Below are positions 46,200-60,739 of a stretch of DNA of 64,000 nt, piece after piece. The translations under genes were made by a program, and so were the position numbers. Location of the stretch: NCBI RefSeq assembly GCF_016859285.1, contig NC_053416.1:469501-533500 (forward strand), given 5' to 3'. The stretch is from Xiphias gladius (lineage: Eukaryota > Chordata > Actinopteri > Istiophoriformes > Xiphiidae). Within the stretch, counting starts at the first letter, position 1. Each line of letters begins with the position of its first letter. The notes under the pieces were generated by a model that was not told where the DNA came from, ran no database searches, and saw only the letters and a list, made by a program, of their open reading frames with translations.

Positions 46200-47594
46200 A
46201 GATTTTAAGTTGAATTTGAAAAGGTTGGTTCTGGTCTCTGACTCCGCAACACGACCGATGCCTCAGGCCCGTCATTTAATTAGCAGACAAAACATCACTG
46301 CTACCATCGGCGTGACGTGCTCCGCCCCCGCGTGACCGGTTTCCGCTTCTCTAACTTTGTGCCACTTCGCTTCCCCCTCACTGGCTTCCCGGTGCTTCCA
46401 GAGTACAGAGCAGGACGATCATTTTCCCTCACGAAGCACCGGATGGTTCAGTTTCCAGTTGAATCTCTGGCGTGCTTTGATTCTTTCATCCCTGGACTGA
46501 GTGAACTCTGTCTCTGAAATGGTTAAACAGGAGAGATCGTGCAGCACACACTCTCCTTACCACCCAGAGCGAGATGCAAATCCTGTGGGTTGGTAAAAAT
46601 ATTATCGTCGAATCATCTGTCACCAGAGTGTGTGTGTCACAGGTTGTCAGAGCAGTTAACTGAGGGTGGTTAGCTGATTAATGGGTCAGTGGTTAAGGTT
46701 TGGGTAAGTCTCCAGGAAGCCAACGCAAGTTTATGTAATGTGGCCATAAGCGACTAAGGTCAGTGTGTGTGTGTGTGTGTTTATTTTGCCACCATACTCT
46801 CATTGATGAGGCATGTGGCAGTAAACAGACGGCACACTCTCAGCCCTCCTCCTCGTGTTGTGTCATAAACAGTTTGATGAAAACTATCAGATCTTGATAC
46901 GACTGATAAACTGTCTGTCAGCTCACTTCAATGTGTGTGTGTGTGTGTGTGTGTTTCAGCTCATTCATTGTTTCAATCGAATAATTAATCTTTTCTTTTT
47001 CCCATTTTTCCAGAGAGCTCAGTCCGCACTCTGAAACCATTAAACATGAGGCTGCTAATTCTCGATACTTTCACTATTGTCACTAAATGTCCTCAGACTC
47101 AGACCAGCAGTGTGTCGGTCCGTGTCTCAACACCTTCCCTCCTCTGTCCGTGTCTCTGGGCCTTGAGCCCGTTGGTTCCTCCTGGAGACGTAAATCTTTA
47201 AAAACACCTCACAGATCCGTAGTTTCCTTTTTAAAAAGGCTCAGCGATTCAATAAAAAGCTGCTCATCGTAGGTTTTATCAAAGCAGCCGGAGGAAATGG
47301 TGCATTTGTTGTTGGGGGGGTTCATCTGGCTCATGTGGCCACGGTGAACAGAACATTAATGCTGCCTTAAGTCTGTGTCAGTTACATTTCAGGGCCATAT
47401 TTAAACTCCACCTTGCTTCAGATGAAGGTTTTATGATTCTGAAGTCAAACGACAGTCGAACCACCGAGTCCCGTTTTCTTTCTTGATGATTCTGGAGAGT
47501 AAATTTACCATGAAAAGCCTGAAACATTCTGGTGAGGAGACGATCAACAGCTGGAACAGCTGTTTGTCTTTAAAGCCTGGAAGAAGAAGAACGA
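46200..47594. other. No gene seen; short GT tracts
   Basis: Small (GT)n tracts lie at about 46763-46780 and 46932-46952. ORFs here are short and without motifs. Confidence 0.45.
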
Positions 47595-47861
47595 TTATTG
47601 ATCAGTATTTACTCTGATTTCTAACGTGGAATAAAGGTTTTCCTCGGTGATTGAGAGAAGTTTGACAGTGAAGAGTGTTGAAGTCGTCTCTCCAGTTCGG
47701 GACTCGAGAACGTGAACGCAGCGCTCGATGAGTCCCCCGTCTTCTGTGAGCACATGGAGCCCGGACATCGCCACGTTCACGACACAATGATAAACCTTGG
47801 TTCCTTCGTTCTCTTCAATCACCGGTTGGAGACGCTGAAAACTCCTTTTTCTTGACTTCAC
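47595..47861 (-). CDS. Possible coding exon, unknown protein
   Basis: The minus strand is open for 88 residues, including VYHCVVNVAMSGLHVLTEDG, ERCVHVLESRTGETTS and FTVKLLSITEENLYSTLEI. The composition looks protein-like (mixed, not repetitive), and a basic start (MKSRKRSFQRL) is present. I do not recognise a family and found no partner exon. It could equally be part of an old mobile element or chance. Confidence 0.2.
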   Translation of the reverse strand: MKSRKRSFQRLQPVIEENEGTKVYHCVVNVAMSGLHVLTEDGGLIERCVHVLESRTGETTSTLFTVKLLSITEENLYSTLEIRVNTDQ

Positions 47862-47979
47862 CTTCTAGTAAACTGAATAATTTTGGGCTTTGGACAAAAC
47901 CAGAGAGTTGAAGATGTCGAAACACAAAGTCTGTAGTGATGATTTTTGGTTTTTATTGAAAATTTATATTTGAAGATGT

Positions 47980-48300
47980 TTCAGTTCACACACACACACA
48001 CACTTCTCAGTAACTCGTGTTTATTGTGACAATACAGATCATCAGGTTCAGCTGTCCGTGATGACACACACACACACACTTGTAGTTCTATCTTTGTGAG
48101 GACACTCATTGACATAATGCCCCCCCACCCCCACCATACCCTAACTGAACCTGGTTCTAACCTGAACCCTGAAACCAGGTCTGAACCCTTGAACAGTGTG
48201 AGGACATGAGGACCGGACAAAATGTCCTCACAACGATGGTTTAAAACTCAAAGTGGTCCTCACAACGTATAGCCTTACAAGCACACACACACACACACAC
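47980..48300. repeat. CA-flanked dispersed repeat (TGTCCTCACA family)
   Basis: (CA)n tracts at both sides enclose CTTTGTGAGGACACTCATTG, ATACCCTAACTGAACCTGG and GGACAAAATGTCCTCACAAC. This is a well-known fish repeat type that spreads with its CA tracts. A C-run at 48120-48140 is included. Confidence 0.65.
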
Positions 48301-48931
48301 TCGGGGTTCAACTTAAGAGTTCAAAGGTCAACATCTCTGTCCTTCTCTGCTGAGATTTTGAATTAAACTTTATTAGTATTTGGTTTAAACAAACTAAGAG
48401 ATCTCTGCTCACAGAAGAGAGATAAAAACCTCATTTAAATAAAACACACACACACACACACACACTCCATGTTGTGTTGTAAACAGTGGGAGTCTATCAT
48501 ACGTCTTTTGATCAGCAGCATTGATCAGCTGATGGTATCAGTCAGTCAGAGTGTGCCGTCTGTTTACTGTCGCATACACATCAATGGACGACACGATGCC
48601 TAAACACACGGCATGGAGACACACACACACACACACTGACAGGACATTTACATGAGCCTGGTCTGAGCTCTCGTCGCTCGGCCTGAGGAGTCGGATCAGA
48701 CCGCGAGGCTCCTCAGTTCGACCTGCGTTGACGGACAATCTGAAAACAACTTTATTCAGGAGGAAAACTGCAGAAGAATTTGTCTCCGCGCTGAGATCTT
48801 CAGCCTCAGATCAGCACCAACAGAGCAGATGCGTCGGAACCTGAGGCCCTGAACGATCCCGTTTCAACTCTGGTAACATGTTTCGTTGGTTTTATCTTGG
48901 ACACGCAAGATAAAAAGATGTGCATGAAAAA

Positions 48932-48932
48932 T

Positions 48933-48985
<53 letters not shown>
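48932..48985 (+). repeat. Compound (AC)n(AT)n microsatellite
   Basis: About 19 bp of AC repeats pass directly into about 34 bp of AT repeats. The AT part is self-complementary. Confidence 0.97.
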
Positions 48986-48987
<2 letters not shown>

Positions 48988-49539
48988 CTTTCAGGTACTG
49001 TTAGATGTGGGAGCTCAGTACTAACACAATATCAGGCTGTGAGATCGAATGTTTTTTTCATTGTCAGCATTTTAAACGGGGACGGCCACTGATGACGGTA
49101 AAAGAATAACAGCGCAACGAGTTCACGCATACATCAACGAATTATACAACAAACAGGCCGAGGACACTCGCGCTGCTCTGTGTCAGTCAAAAGGCATTTA
49201 AACCGATTTAAAAGGGATCAGTTGGTCCATGTGGAGCAAAGCATTCAAGAGCCGGTCTCAGCGTCAACACGATGACTCCGAAGGACCGAGAAGTCTCGGG
49301 ACCCAGAGCGGTGTGAAGTTGATCTCAAGCTAAAAGGACGTGAGAAGTGCTGTGTAAACGAACCGACTGCACCCAGCTTTCTCATGTAGTGTCCAGCGAT
49401 GCGTCCTACAACCACATCCAGTTCTGAGCCTGAGGGCGGGATGGTAGACCCCACCGGGAGGTTTCAGAGTGGAGGCAGGAGAGTCTGTCACGGATACAAA
49501 GGTTGACTGAACACTTTGAAGTTTTTGAAGCACTTCTCT

Positions 49540-49730
49540 CCAGGAGGAACCGGACCAGATGCCCAAACTGACTCCTTTCAACGTGGAGGAGCAGCGGCTC
49601 GACTCCGAGCTCCCTCCAGATGTCAGAGCTCCTCACCCAGTCTCCAAGGCTGAGCCCAGACGCCCCGCACAGGAAACCCCTCTCAGCTGCTCGTCTCCGC
49701 GATCTCATCCTTTCTGTCACTGCTCATGAC
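49540..49730 (-). mobile_element. LINE ORF2 C-terminal fragment (RTE/Rex-like)
   Basis: The minus frame reads MTERMRSRRRAAERGFLCG, then SGLSLGDWVRSSDIWRELGV, EPLLLHVERSQFGHLVRF. This matches the remembered fish LINE pattern SLRDRVRSS-IREELGVEPLLLHVERSQLRWLGHL from the end of ORF2. Beyond that, toward 49250, similarity fades. It is a dead 5'-truncated copy. Confidence 0.7.
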
Positions 49731-52230
49731 CACGGGTGCGTTGGTCCACCTGTCAATCTGACGCTCCCGAACAAGACCCCCAGATCCTTACAGTCCTTTG
49801 CAAAACTGAGCTGAAGAAGTTTGGTTCTGTCCTGTGTTTCTGATGTTTGTCTTCTAAACATTTTAACTTCACAGGTGTCTCCATCTTTGTTGTGTACAGT
49901 TGCCACGGTTACAGGTGTAGCTCCCATGTGACTCTACAGACTGACTCTCCTCAGTAAATCCGGTTCTCATTTCCAAAGAGAACCGCTCTCCGATCTAATC
50001 TAGTGCCGTCGCTGTTCACAGGGTCACTGCAGCATATGTTAGTACAAAACCCAACTACATGGCTACGTTTAGTAGGGGTTTCTAATGGGACTTTAATTTA
50101 ATAATTTACTTTTACGCTAAAACCTCTACATGCAGTAGATACAGTATATGACACAACCTCAAGGGCCACTTACCATCTGCTGATAAAGACCATGTGAGCC
50201 GATCAAAAGCTCAGGAAAAAGCGAGTAACTGGACCCGGAGTTGAGAAGGCTTCAGCACCAGCAGAAAAATGGTTTGACTAAATGCCTTCAAGTTTTGGTC
50301 AGAAGGTTTTCGTGGTTTGGTCCTTTCTCCTCCTTCTTTAATCACTTTCTTATGAACTGTGTGAACAACGCAGACGTCCATTTCCATCAGAACCACGGAC
50401 TTTTTCAGCCAAATCTATGATGTATGTTCTTATCGTTCCTAAAAGTGTTTGACGACAGAAAATTATTCATCAACAATTATAGTCGACAGAAATGTGTTTA
50501 ATCTGACCTGAGATCAGGTGAATTTCCCACAGACCATCACCCAGTTAATCAGCCGTCACTTCACAGTCTGTGGGAAATCCGAGCGTCTGACGGTCTGTGG
50601 GATCTGCTGACTGAAACACCGTAATCTGCTTCGTCATCTCTGCCGTCGACTGGTCCTGCACAGGAAACCGCTGAGTTGCTCGAACCAGGTCAAACAGGTC
50701 GGGGTTTCCTCCCCGTGGATCACATGACTCAGCAGATCCATCAACCACAGCGAGGATCTTTGTTCGTCCGTTTGTTTGTTTGTCTAAAGGTGCTGATGTC
50801 ATCATCCTACACCTGCTGGATTTCATGGGAACTCAGGTGTAGTTACTGGTTACTTTTCAAATTCAGATTTAACATAAACTACATGATCAGTTTCTAAAAT
50901 ATGATGCATCGTTACAGATTAGTGAACACGACAGACTAACTTCTATGATACAGTAGCATTACGTGTCTTTGCATAACTAATGATAACGATCTAATAATAT
51001 GATAATATAACCGTGAGTCAACGCTGTTGCCGACACTTTTGTCCATTGACTAGTTTTGATGCGGGACTTTTACTTGTCACAGAGTATTTTTGCACTGTGA
51101 CATTGGTACTTTTACTGAAGTGAAGGATCTGAATACTTCAGTTAATGGTAACCCTTTACTTTCAGCCCAGCCAGACGTCATTTAGCTTTCAGAAACCATC
51201 TGCTTACAGGCCCGTGGCTCCTTTCAGGTGACGTTAACCTGCGGTTTTGCCTCATTCTGTGTCCACGGTTCACTTCGTTCACAGCAGCGTGAGGTTTGAA
51301 TAACGATCTCAGCTCACGCATGAAAAGTGTGTGAGATTCAGAAATTTGTAAATTACTACGAGCTCCAGAATTTCCCTCTTTAATGTGACTTTAGCTCCAG
51401 TGGTTAAGCCACAGGGGATTATCTGTAGCTTGAGCTTTAGCTTGTCGTCCTCTGCTATTATCAGCAGCTAAGTTATTGTTCTTATTTGACGCCATAGTAC
51501 TGACGTACAGTCAAGAGTTAAACAGTGGAAAGTAAAAACGGGAGCTGACTTACCTGCCACTACGCCGAAAGGTGTAAATAATCGAGGTGTGATTTAATTA
51601 TAGTTGTAGATGGTTATCGATGGGGGTTTGATGACAAGCATGGCAGATGATCACAGGTTTGGTGATGCATGTTTCTGAATGTCATGTTTGATGGCGGAGA
51701 GGAAGGCGGAGGCAGGTGGAGCCGCGGGACCTCGGGTGAGGTGTCCCTGCAGCTTCGTGCCTCGTCTGCAGATCTGATGTGAACTGTCCCCCCTCGAGAG
51801 CCCGTTAGGCATGAGAGAATTTTGTGCTTTTCTTGCAGAAATGCACCTTGGGAGTTATAGCTGAATCGTCCCCCAGAGATTTTTCTGTCCGTAAGGGGAA
51901 ACTTTCAGACACAGTTGTTCATCTTTTGTCGTGGCGATTGAACCTGGAGAGTTTCGCTGACGTTGTTGTGCAGCATTCATTTTCCCGTCAGCCATCTTGG
52001 ACGATGGAGTTCTAATGATGATGTTGGTGGAGCTGCTGCTTATTCTACTATCGACACACAATTATTGGTTATTCTTTTTTCCATTTTGTTCAGTGTTTTA
52101 TAAGAATTTGAACGTGTTTTTTAGTCTTTTATTCTCACTAAGACAATCTTTGTTTGTTCAAAACATATGAGAAGTGAATTTGGGAAAATGGAAAAACACA
52201 TGACTCAATTTCAAAAATAATTTTCTCTTT
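49731..52230. other. No gene recognised
   Basis: Short ORFs only. A copy of the AAGTAC family is at 51050-51130. The 63-codon ORF at 51824-52015 ends in a CAGCCATCTTGGACGATGGAG stretch that resembles sequence found in fish repeats. I see no host exon. Confidence 0.45.
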
Positions 52231-52236
52231 TTTATT
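52231..52236 (-). terminator. foxi: Poly(A) signal (AATAAA on minus strand), foxi
   Basis: TTTATT on the plus strand, about 190 bp beyond the FOXI stop codon. Confidence 0.6.
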
Positions 52237-52426
52237 CCAAACACTAATGTTCAAATCATATTTACACTATAAAAAATTCACCAACTTTTTTAACTTGAAG
52301 GAGATATTAAAAAAGATAAATACAAACATTCACACACTCTTTACAGTGAGCTCAGTGTTTTCTGGCTGCTCTGAAATCGAGCAGACTTCCACCCAACAGT
52401 GTAAACACATGACGTTCAGCTTCGTT

Positions 52427-54314
<1,888 letters not shown>

Positions 54315-54517
54315 GCTGGAGACTACTTTCTTTCTTTTCTTTCTTCACTGTCCCGTCTCTCTACTTCTGCATAAACATGTGGTGGTGTCCTCTTCAGCTG
54401 GTGTGCGTGTGTTTATATGAAAATGAAAAATGTTTGTTTGAAAAAGCCAAACCCACAGCTGGTGTCGTCCTCCTGCACCTGTCCTGCTCTGTACACCTGC
54501 CGCTGCTCACCTGAGAC

Positions 54518-54524
54518 ACTTATA
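54518..54524 (-). promoter_or_regulatory. foxi: Candidate TATA box of foxi
   Basis: On the minus strand TATAAGT lies about 205 bp upstream of the start codon. It is preceded upstream by a GC box (GGGCGGGGC complement at 54531-54540). A second AT-rich candidate, CATATAAAC, lies at 54411-54420. Confidence 0.4.
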
Positions 54525-54544
54525 CTCTGCTGCCCCGCCCATGG

Positions 54545-54704
54545 ACGACCCGATTGGCCGAGGTGCTGTCTCACACACGCACAAACACGCATAAGTGTGT
54601 GTGTGTGTTTGTGTGTGCTTGATGGGGGTTGATTTGAATAAGAGCAGGTTGAATTCCTCCCCTCAGGCAGATAAGAGCCTGAGGATTTAATGCTGAGGTA
54701 TGTC

Positions 54705-54750
<46 letters not shown>

Positions 54751-57089
54751 GCTTGACAAATGAAAGATTGAGCCTCTTTTTTACAGTTTCAGACGTTACA
54801 GTGTCTCATCAGGTGAAAGGTCTGAACTCCTCAGCGCCCCCTGCAGGCTGCAGACTTCATCATAGACACAATATAAACAAACTTTTGAATTTCCTCGTTT
54901 TGCATAAAAACAGAATCCTGACGATTTATCTGTTTTTAATCCCTTTTCAGACAGGATGAACATCACGGGGGTTAAACCTTCACCGTGCTCCTAGGTCATT
55001 TAACTTTGTTACCTGATGACGTCCTTAAACTTCTGGGTTTGTTTGCCCACAGTCTGAAACCAAAACATATTTCATCCTCTGTCATATATGACGGAAACAA
55101 GCAGCAGATCTTCAGGTGTGAGAAGCTGGAACCAGCAAATATTTGGCATTTTGCATTAAAAATGACTGAAACCATTGATCATTTTTCAAAGTAGTTGCTG
55201 ATTAACTTTCTTTCAATCAATTAATCAGTTAATTGTGGCAACTTTACTTTTAATTTGACTGAATGGAAACAGAAACAGGCTTAAAGACACAGAGCTCAGA
55301 GAGAAGAGCAGAACCCGTAGCCACATCACAACATGTCACCTGATTCACTTTTACATGGACTTAGTTTTTCTGTCGTCGTGTCGGTTCCTCAACAGACCGG
55401 TACGTTGGCGTCAGCATGTTTCCATCGGATCCGCAGAAACATTTTAACTTCCTCCATTTTCACAAGTTTCACTCTGAGCTGATTTAAAATGAAGTGGATC
55501 TCTACGTGAAAAAAACTTTGTTTTTTACCATGTTTGTGTAAACCTGGTTCAGCATCACATCGGACCTTTAGATGAAGGGAGTTTCCTTTAGCAGAGACCA
55601 GCAGAGACCAGGACTGGGCTGAAGCTTCTGTTTGTAAGTCAAGTCGACCCTAAGTCCTTAGCAACTACAAACTAGTTAAAAAACTGAGCTGCACCAGTCA
55701 GATCGCGAAGACTTCAGCGATGTCTCCGTCGGTTACTAAGTAACATCTGTGGCAGCGTCCAATCAGAGAGCAGTCGACAATGTAAACAAAGAGGTCGACT
55801 GCTTCAAAACATCCATCATGACCGTTAATAAGATTTTAAGTGTATAACAACCTGCTATAACCTGCTGATCTGTAATCTCCGTCCCCTGCTCACACCTGAA
55901 TCGATGTCCACCTCATCGTCAGGATCATATCCTGGTCGGTTTCGGCTTCTCCAGTTGCTCCAAATGGCGCCTGTCGTGTTTTCACTCTGGCAGCAAGCGA
56001 AGGATTCGGTCGGTTATCAGCTACGCAGCCGTTACATCGGGTAGTTAATGGGCGTAAATATTCGGTAACAACCGACCTCTGTGAAAGGTCTAGTTTCTGA
56101 CGTACAACCTGTTTAAATAACACTTTTTACTAGGCTACGTTTGAGCTTACAAACAGCTGCTGCAACTGTTATGAAAAAGGGTTAAAGGACCATTTCTTCC
56201 GTCGGGTCCTTTTCAGGCTCGTAGGCACAGAAAAGGGGCGTTTGTTGAGGGGGTCAAGACATTTAGTCGTTTCTATTGTTGGTGAGTCAGAAACTGAAGC
56301 TTTGATCGCTAAAGAAAATCAGTTCAAATCACTAAACGCAAGTATAAGTACTTTTAAAAGTTTTTCTATACATGAAAACATTTGTACGTATCCCCCACTG
56401 TTGTATTTATTCTGACTCCAAGTTACCGAATCAGTCAGTAATGGAACCAGCTCTAACAGTTTCCTCCCGTCTTCTCAGATCAGATGTCTAAGACCTGAAA
56501 ACCTGAGTTTAACGTTTTCAATCTGCTGATTCAGGAGATGTTTCACTGATCTGTTTTAAAAGAGACTCCACAGACAGTCTGAGCACAAACAGACCATCAG
56601 CGGCTGTTTGAGGTGTCGCCCAAATCCATTGTCTTGAACCCCCACCCCCACCCCCACCCACAGTCAGCACGACTACAGACACTTCAACAACTCGGTGCTG
56701 ATCAAAGCGTAAACGATCTCATGTAAAAGCTCGAGCCTCCCTGTGAACAAAGACTCGTTTTCATTTAAACCTGAAGGGTTTATCCTCTGGAGAGCAGAGC
56801 ATGTGATGACAGTCTGACTCGTGGTTGCTCAGATGTTTGTCTTCATTTGGCTGAACATTATGAAGTAGGCTCCAAAAGCCCCGGACACTCGAGCTGAAAC
56901 ATTTTCAACTGCCGCTGCTGCGTCTTTGCCTCAGTCCACCCTCAGCCGCTCACGTCTAATCCCACATTTCGCTGGTCTAGAATTCACCTGGTGTTCTGTC
57001 CGAGCTCCAACTGATATTCTCTAAAGCCTCATTCAGACATTTCATCCCTGGAGAAGCGACAGGATCTGGTCTGTAACAGTCTTAGACAT
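54545..57089. other. foxi upstream region; no other gene seen
   Basis: A (CA)n tract lies at about 54704-54747. A C-rich run of the type CCCCCACCCCCACCC is at 56640-56660. AAGTATAAGTAC words of the dispersed family are at 56338-56400. ORFs are short and without motifs. The region could hold foxi control elements, but none can be pointed to. Confidence 0.45.
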
Positions 57090-57530
57090 TCAGCAGGACG
57101 AAGACAAAGGGAAAGACTAAAGCCTCCTGGGGGGGGCTGAAGGGGGGGCAAGATACTGAGAAAGAGGAATTAGAGTCAAACATCATCCTCCTTCTCCGAG
57201 TCCTGACTGAGTCAGATCTGAACTCACATGATTCAGTGTGACTTCCACTTCCTGAGGACATCATGATCTCTGATGTCCCTCCAGAATAAAGCTCCAGAAA
57301 TCCACTTAGAAACCAGAGGAAAAAGAGGCTGCAGAACTTCATTCAGAATCTTCCTGTTTTTAAGTTTCCTTCAGTATCACAGTGACCCAGTGACAGTTGT
57401 CTGAACGTCCACGGCTGCACTGAGAACAGGAGCTGGTCACAGCTGATTCAGCAGCTTCTAATGGGACAGTTTGACTGAATGGAAGCAGATACCGGCTAAA
57501 AACAACTGGGCTCAGAGAGACATCACATCT
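57090..57530 (-). repeat. Unnamed dispersed repeat, copy 3 of 3
   Basis: The minus strand reads CTCTGAGCCCAGTTGTTTTT, GTATCTGCTTCCATTCAGTC, GCCGTGGACGTTCAGACAAC, AAGATTCTGAATGAAGTTCT and CGTCCTGCTGAATGTC in order. It is the fullest copy beside the one at 12020. Confidence 0.85.
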
Positions 57531-59555
57531 CCCTGTAGCTGACGTTTCAACAGACCTGATGAACTGATGAACAAATATTTTTAATTAATAAGAGACACAG
57601 CATCTGAAAGGATCAAACTCATCTCCACCTGAGTCAGAGGCAGAATGTGACCACGTCAGATCAGAACTACAACATTTGAGCCTTTCTCTGATCCTGCTGC
57701 TGTCGTCTGCTGCGCTGTCCGTAAATGTCCTCCAGTTTCTTTGTTACGCATCATAGACCAGACATTTTATACGTCTGTACACGTGAGATCTTTTCTTCAT
57801 CTTTTTGGTGTCACAATTTCTTTTGCTCATGTGTGTGTGTGTGTGTGTGTGTGTGTGATTAGATCAGAGATGAGTGTTTCTATTGATGGAGGATGGGTAT
57901 TTATAACAAGGACGTATAGTTTGGCTCCAGTAACATTACTTTTAGTGACTGCTTTTATTGTTTTTACGTTTTTACCTCATTTTCTGCACTTTTACCTTTT
58001 TGTACCATTTTCACTACGGATGAGTTTGAGGAGGAGAGTAATTATTTACCAATGTGGCACTGATTGATCATTTTTTTTCCCTATTTGAGCTTTTTTCTTT
58101 TCATATCTGTGGATTGTGAGCACTCGTAGAGAAAAAACATGAAAAAACTTAATTGACCCGAACAGAGGACGATAGATTTTTCTGGAAATTCTCTTCGGAA
58201 AGGTCTGAGTTTCCGAGCGACGTGAGGTTCACGCGTTCACAGACAGGAGGTAGAAAACCAAAGCAAAACGTCGTTTTTGTGCCTAAAATGGCTGGAATCA
58301 GAGAAGAGACGAGGAACATGTTGACGGTCTGGGGAAGGAAACCGGCCCGTGACGGTCGGACGCCGCCACAGTTACTGTGCGTTGAAGGCTGATTAATGAG
58401 TGGCCGTGTTCGTGCGTCCGACGGGTCCAGAGCTTCGGTGTGGGACTCGCTGACGGCTGACAGAGGAGCAGCCAGTCTCGCTGTTTTGCTCAGGATTTTC
58501 CAAAGATCCTGCGTCTGATCAATGAAGCCGATTAGATCCTGTATTGACACAGCGCGAGTGTCGAGCGAAGCTCTGCCCGTTCGCACTGCGTCCTCTCTAA
58601 CATGAGGTTTTGCGTGAACGTAGCGCATCTGGCAGAGATCCGGCGTCGGACATGTTTTCTGGGGGACCGTCACAAAAACCGGGAGGAGTCTGAGCTCCGA
58701 ACCTTCGCAGCGGCCGACGTTGCGTCGAACCTGCCGCCGCCAGTGGATGTTGTTGGACACGCGGGTCGTTTCTCTCCAGATGTGGAGCTACTGTGTTCGG
58801 CCTCCTTTAGCATCGTCGCTGCTACCGGCTGCTGTTTCTCACCGTGTCGTGCCGGTTAACCAGAGCTGACAGACGTCTTTAACTGGTGGCTTGTGGTTAA
58901 AAATAAAGGTGTGAATGCAAGGACGTGCGTCACATACAGATTCACCACCAAACAGTCATTCCACAGGTTTCCAGAAGCTGCTTTTCTTTCTAATTAATGA
59001 AATTATTCTTATATAAGCTGTCATAACCCTGTGGAAACGGCTTTTACCCCGATGCTGCGTGCTCATCCTCCACTGTTTGCAAACGGGGAGCCTGTTTATA
59101 GTCAGTCTGCACCAAAAGTATTTCATTAGTCCCATCTAACCTGAAGGAAGTTCTGACGGCTGTGACGGGTTTTGCTGCCAGGGAGGAATTAAATTCACGA
59201 CAAGTGAAAACGAGCCCAAATCGTCTCCCGAGGTCTTCACCGCAGTCTGAAAAATGAAGTCTGTCACAGAAAACTATTTCGACTGCTTCCAGCAGCCTGT
59301 CAGGAGAGAGCGTGACTGATGGACAAGCCTCAGGAATGAGGGATTTATGGTCTACTTTAATGGAAGTATCTCACGTTTGACTTTTCCGCCTCCTAATCGG
59401 CGTCTGGTAGATTTCTTCTCCGCGCGATGACTCGATCCGTGAAACACACGAGAATCCTCATCCCTAGTTTCCACCTCTGACCAAGTGAATTTCCTCTTTT
59501 GGAGAAGTAAGTTACATGTGCTTTCTTAACTCCGGCCGGGACAAAAAAATTCATT
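57531..59555. other. No gene confirmed; CpG-rich open frame
   Basis: A (GT)n tract lies at 57833-57857. The segment 58190-58860 is CpG-rich and open for 203 codons on the minus strand (58149-58760), without a motif that I recognise. It may be an old element or an untranslated first exon. Confidence 0.35.
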
Positions 59556-59559
59556 CATT

Positions 59560-60725
59560 GGTCTTTGATGCATCTAATACGTTTTACACATTTTCTGGAA
59601 ACGCTCTGCTTTTTGCCCCGTACACAACCAACAGCGTCTGTACCTCAGTCCTGACCTGTACTGTCAGTAGTCCTGGCTGGATGAACAGTCTGCGGCTGCG
59701 CTCTCTTGAATCCACTTTGTGGATAATTCTCGCTGCTCTTTTCTGGGATATAAACAGTGGCTTTATGTTGCTCATGTACGTGTTGCCTCACACTTCCTAC
59801 TACAGAATTCCCTTGTAGCTCAACGCGTTGCTTTGTTCAAAACAGAAATATTCGTAGACACCTTTGTTTTTATACTTTGTCACTTTGTCATCCATCATCA
59901 CACCATAGGATCTAAATCTACAGACAGTAAAACTTTTTCATCCTTTTTTTGATTCGTAAAAACAAAACTTAGTTTTGTTTAAGGAAAACTTATTTTCATT
60001 TCATTTTTCATCTTTTAAGTTTTAAATGCTTTCTGCTAAAGCTTTTAATTCATCTCTTGAACAAAAGAAAAAAAGTGTTGTATCTTTGACACTTCACAAA
60101 TGTCATTGACAACAAATTAAAAAGTTTGGGCCCCAAGATCGAGCCCTGTGGAACTCCACATTCAGTCCTCATTCACTCAGATGTATTAACAGCAAACTGT
60201 ACGTATTGTTGTCTGTTAACTGAATAGCTGCTTAACCAGTTTACTCCTCTGACACCATATGTATGTAATTTAGAAATGAAGACGGGTGTGATCTATACCA
60301 TCAAATACTTGTTTAAATCAGTACCCCTATTGTATATATATCTAACTTCCCCCTTTATTTTCATTGACGCTAGAGCTGCTGATCAATTTGTCCGAAAGCC
60401 AAACTGACTCTCACTCACAATTTATTCTTTTCAATAAAAGCTTCTACTTTTTGTACAAAGCAGTCCCTCAAGCTCCGTGTTCGTCTCCCATTTTAAAAAG
60501 TGGAGAAATCTTTGCTATTTTCATTCTGTCTGGAAAAACACCTGTAGAAAGATCTAAAATAGAGGTTACAGGTTAAATTATTCAGTCAATAGTCTTTTTC
60601 ACTGTAATCATGTCGATCCCATCACTATCAGTTGAAGTCTTATTTTTGGATTTTGCTACAATGGATCTAATTTCAATTTTCACTCATTAATTTCAAAATC
60701 GATTCCTCTTATGAGACATTATGGA
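59560..60725 (-). mobile_element. L2/Rex-like LINE, 3' half of ORF2, decayed
   Basis: Read on the minus strand from 60725 downward: GVFPDRMKIAKISPLFK, LLKRINCE (left of the QFGF block), FDGIDHTRLHF, then GVPQGSILGPKLFN at about 60120-60165, then QKRAARIIHKVDSRERS and RRLFIQPGLLT at 59640-59760. This order is that of a non-LTR reverse transcriptase followed by the C-terminal region. The YADD block is not readable. Frameshifts and stops are frequent. The 5' part (endonuclease) is missing. Confidence 0.85.
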
Positions 60726-60739
60726 TACAAAGTCACCGG

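Noticed and set aside
58149-58760. 203-codon minus-strand ORF
   Set aside because: Open but without a recognisable domain, splice partner or homologue I know; CpG richness alone lowers stop frequency. Left as unassigned.
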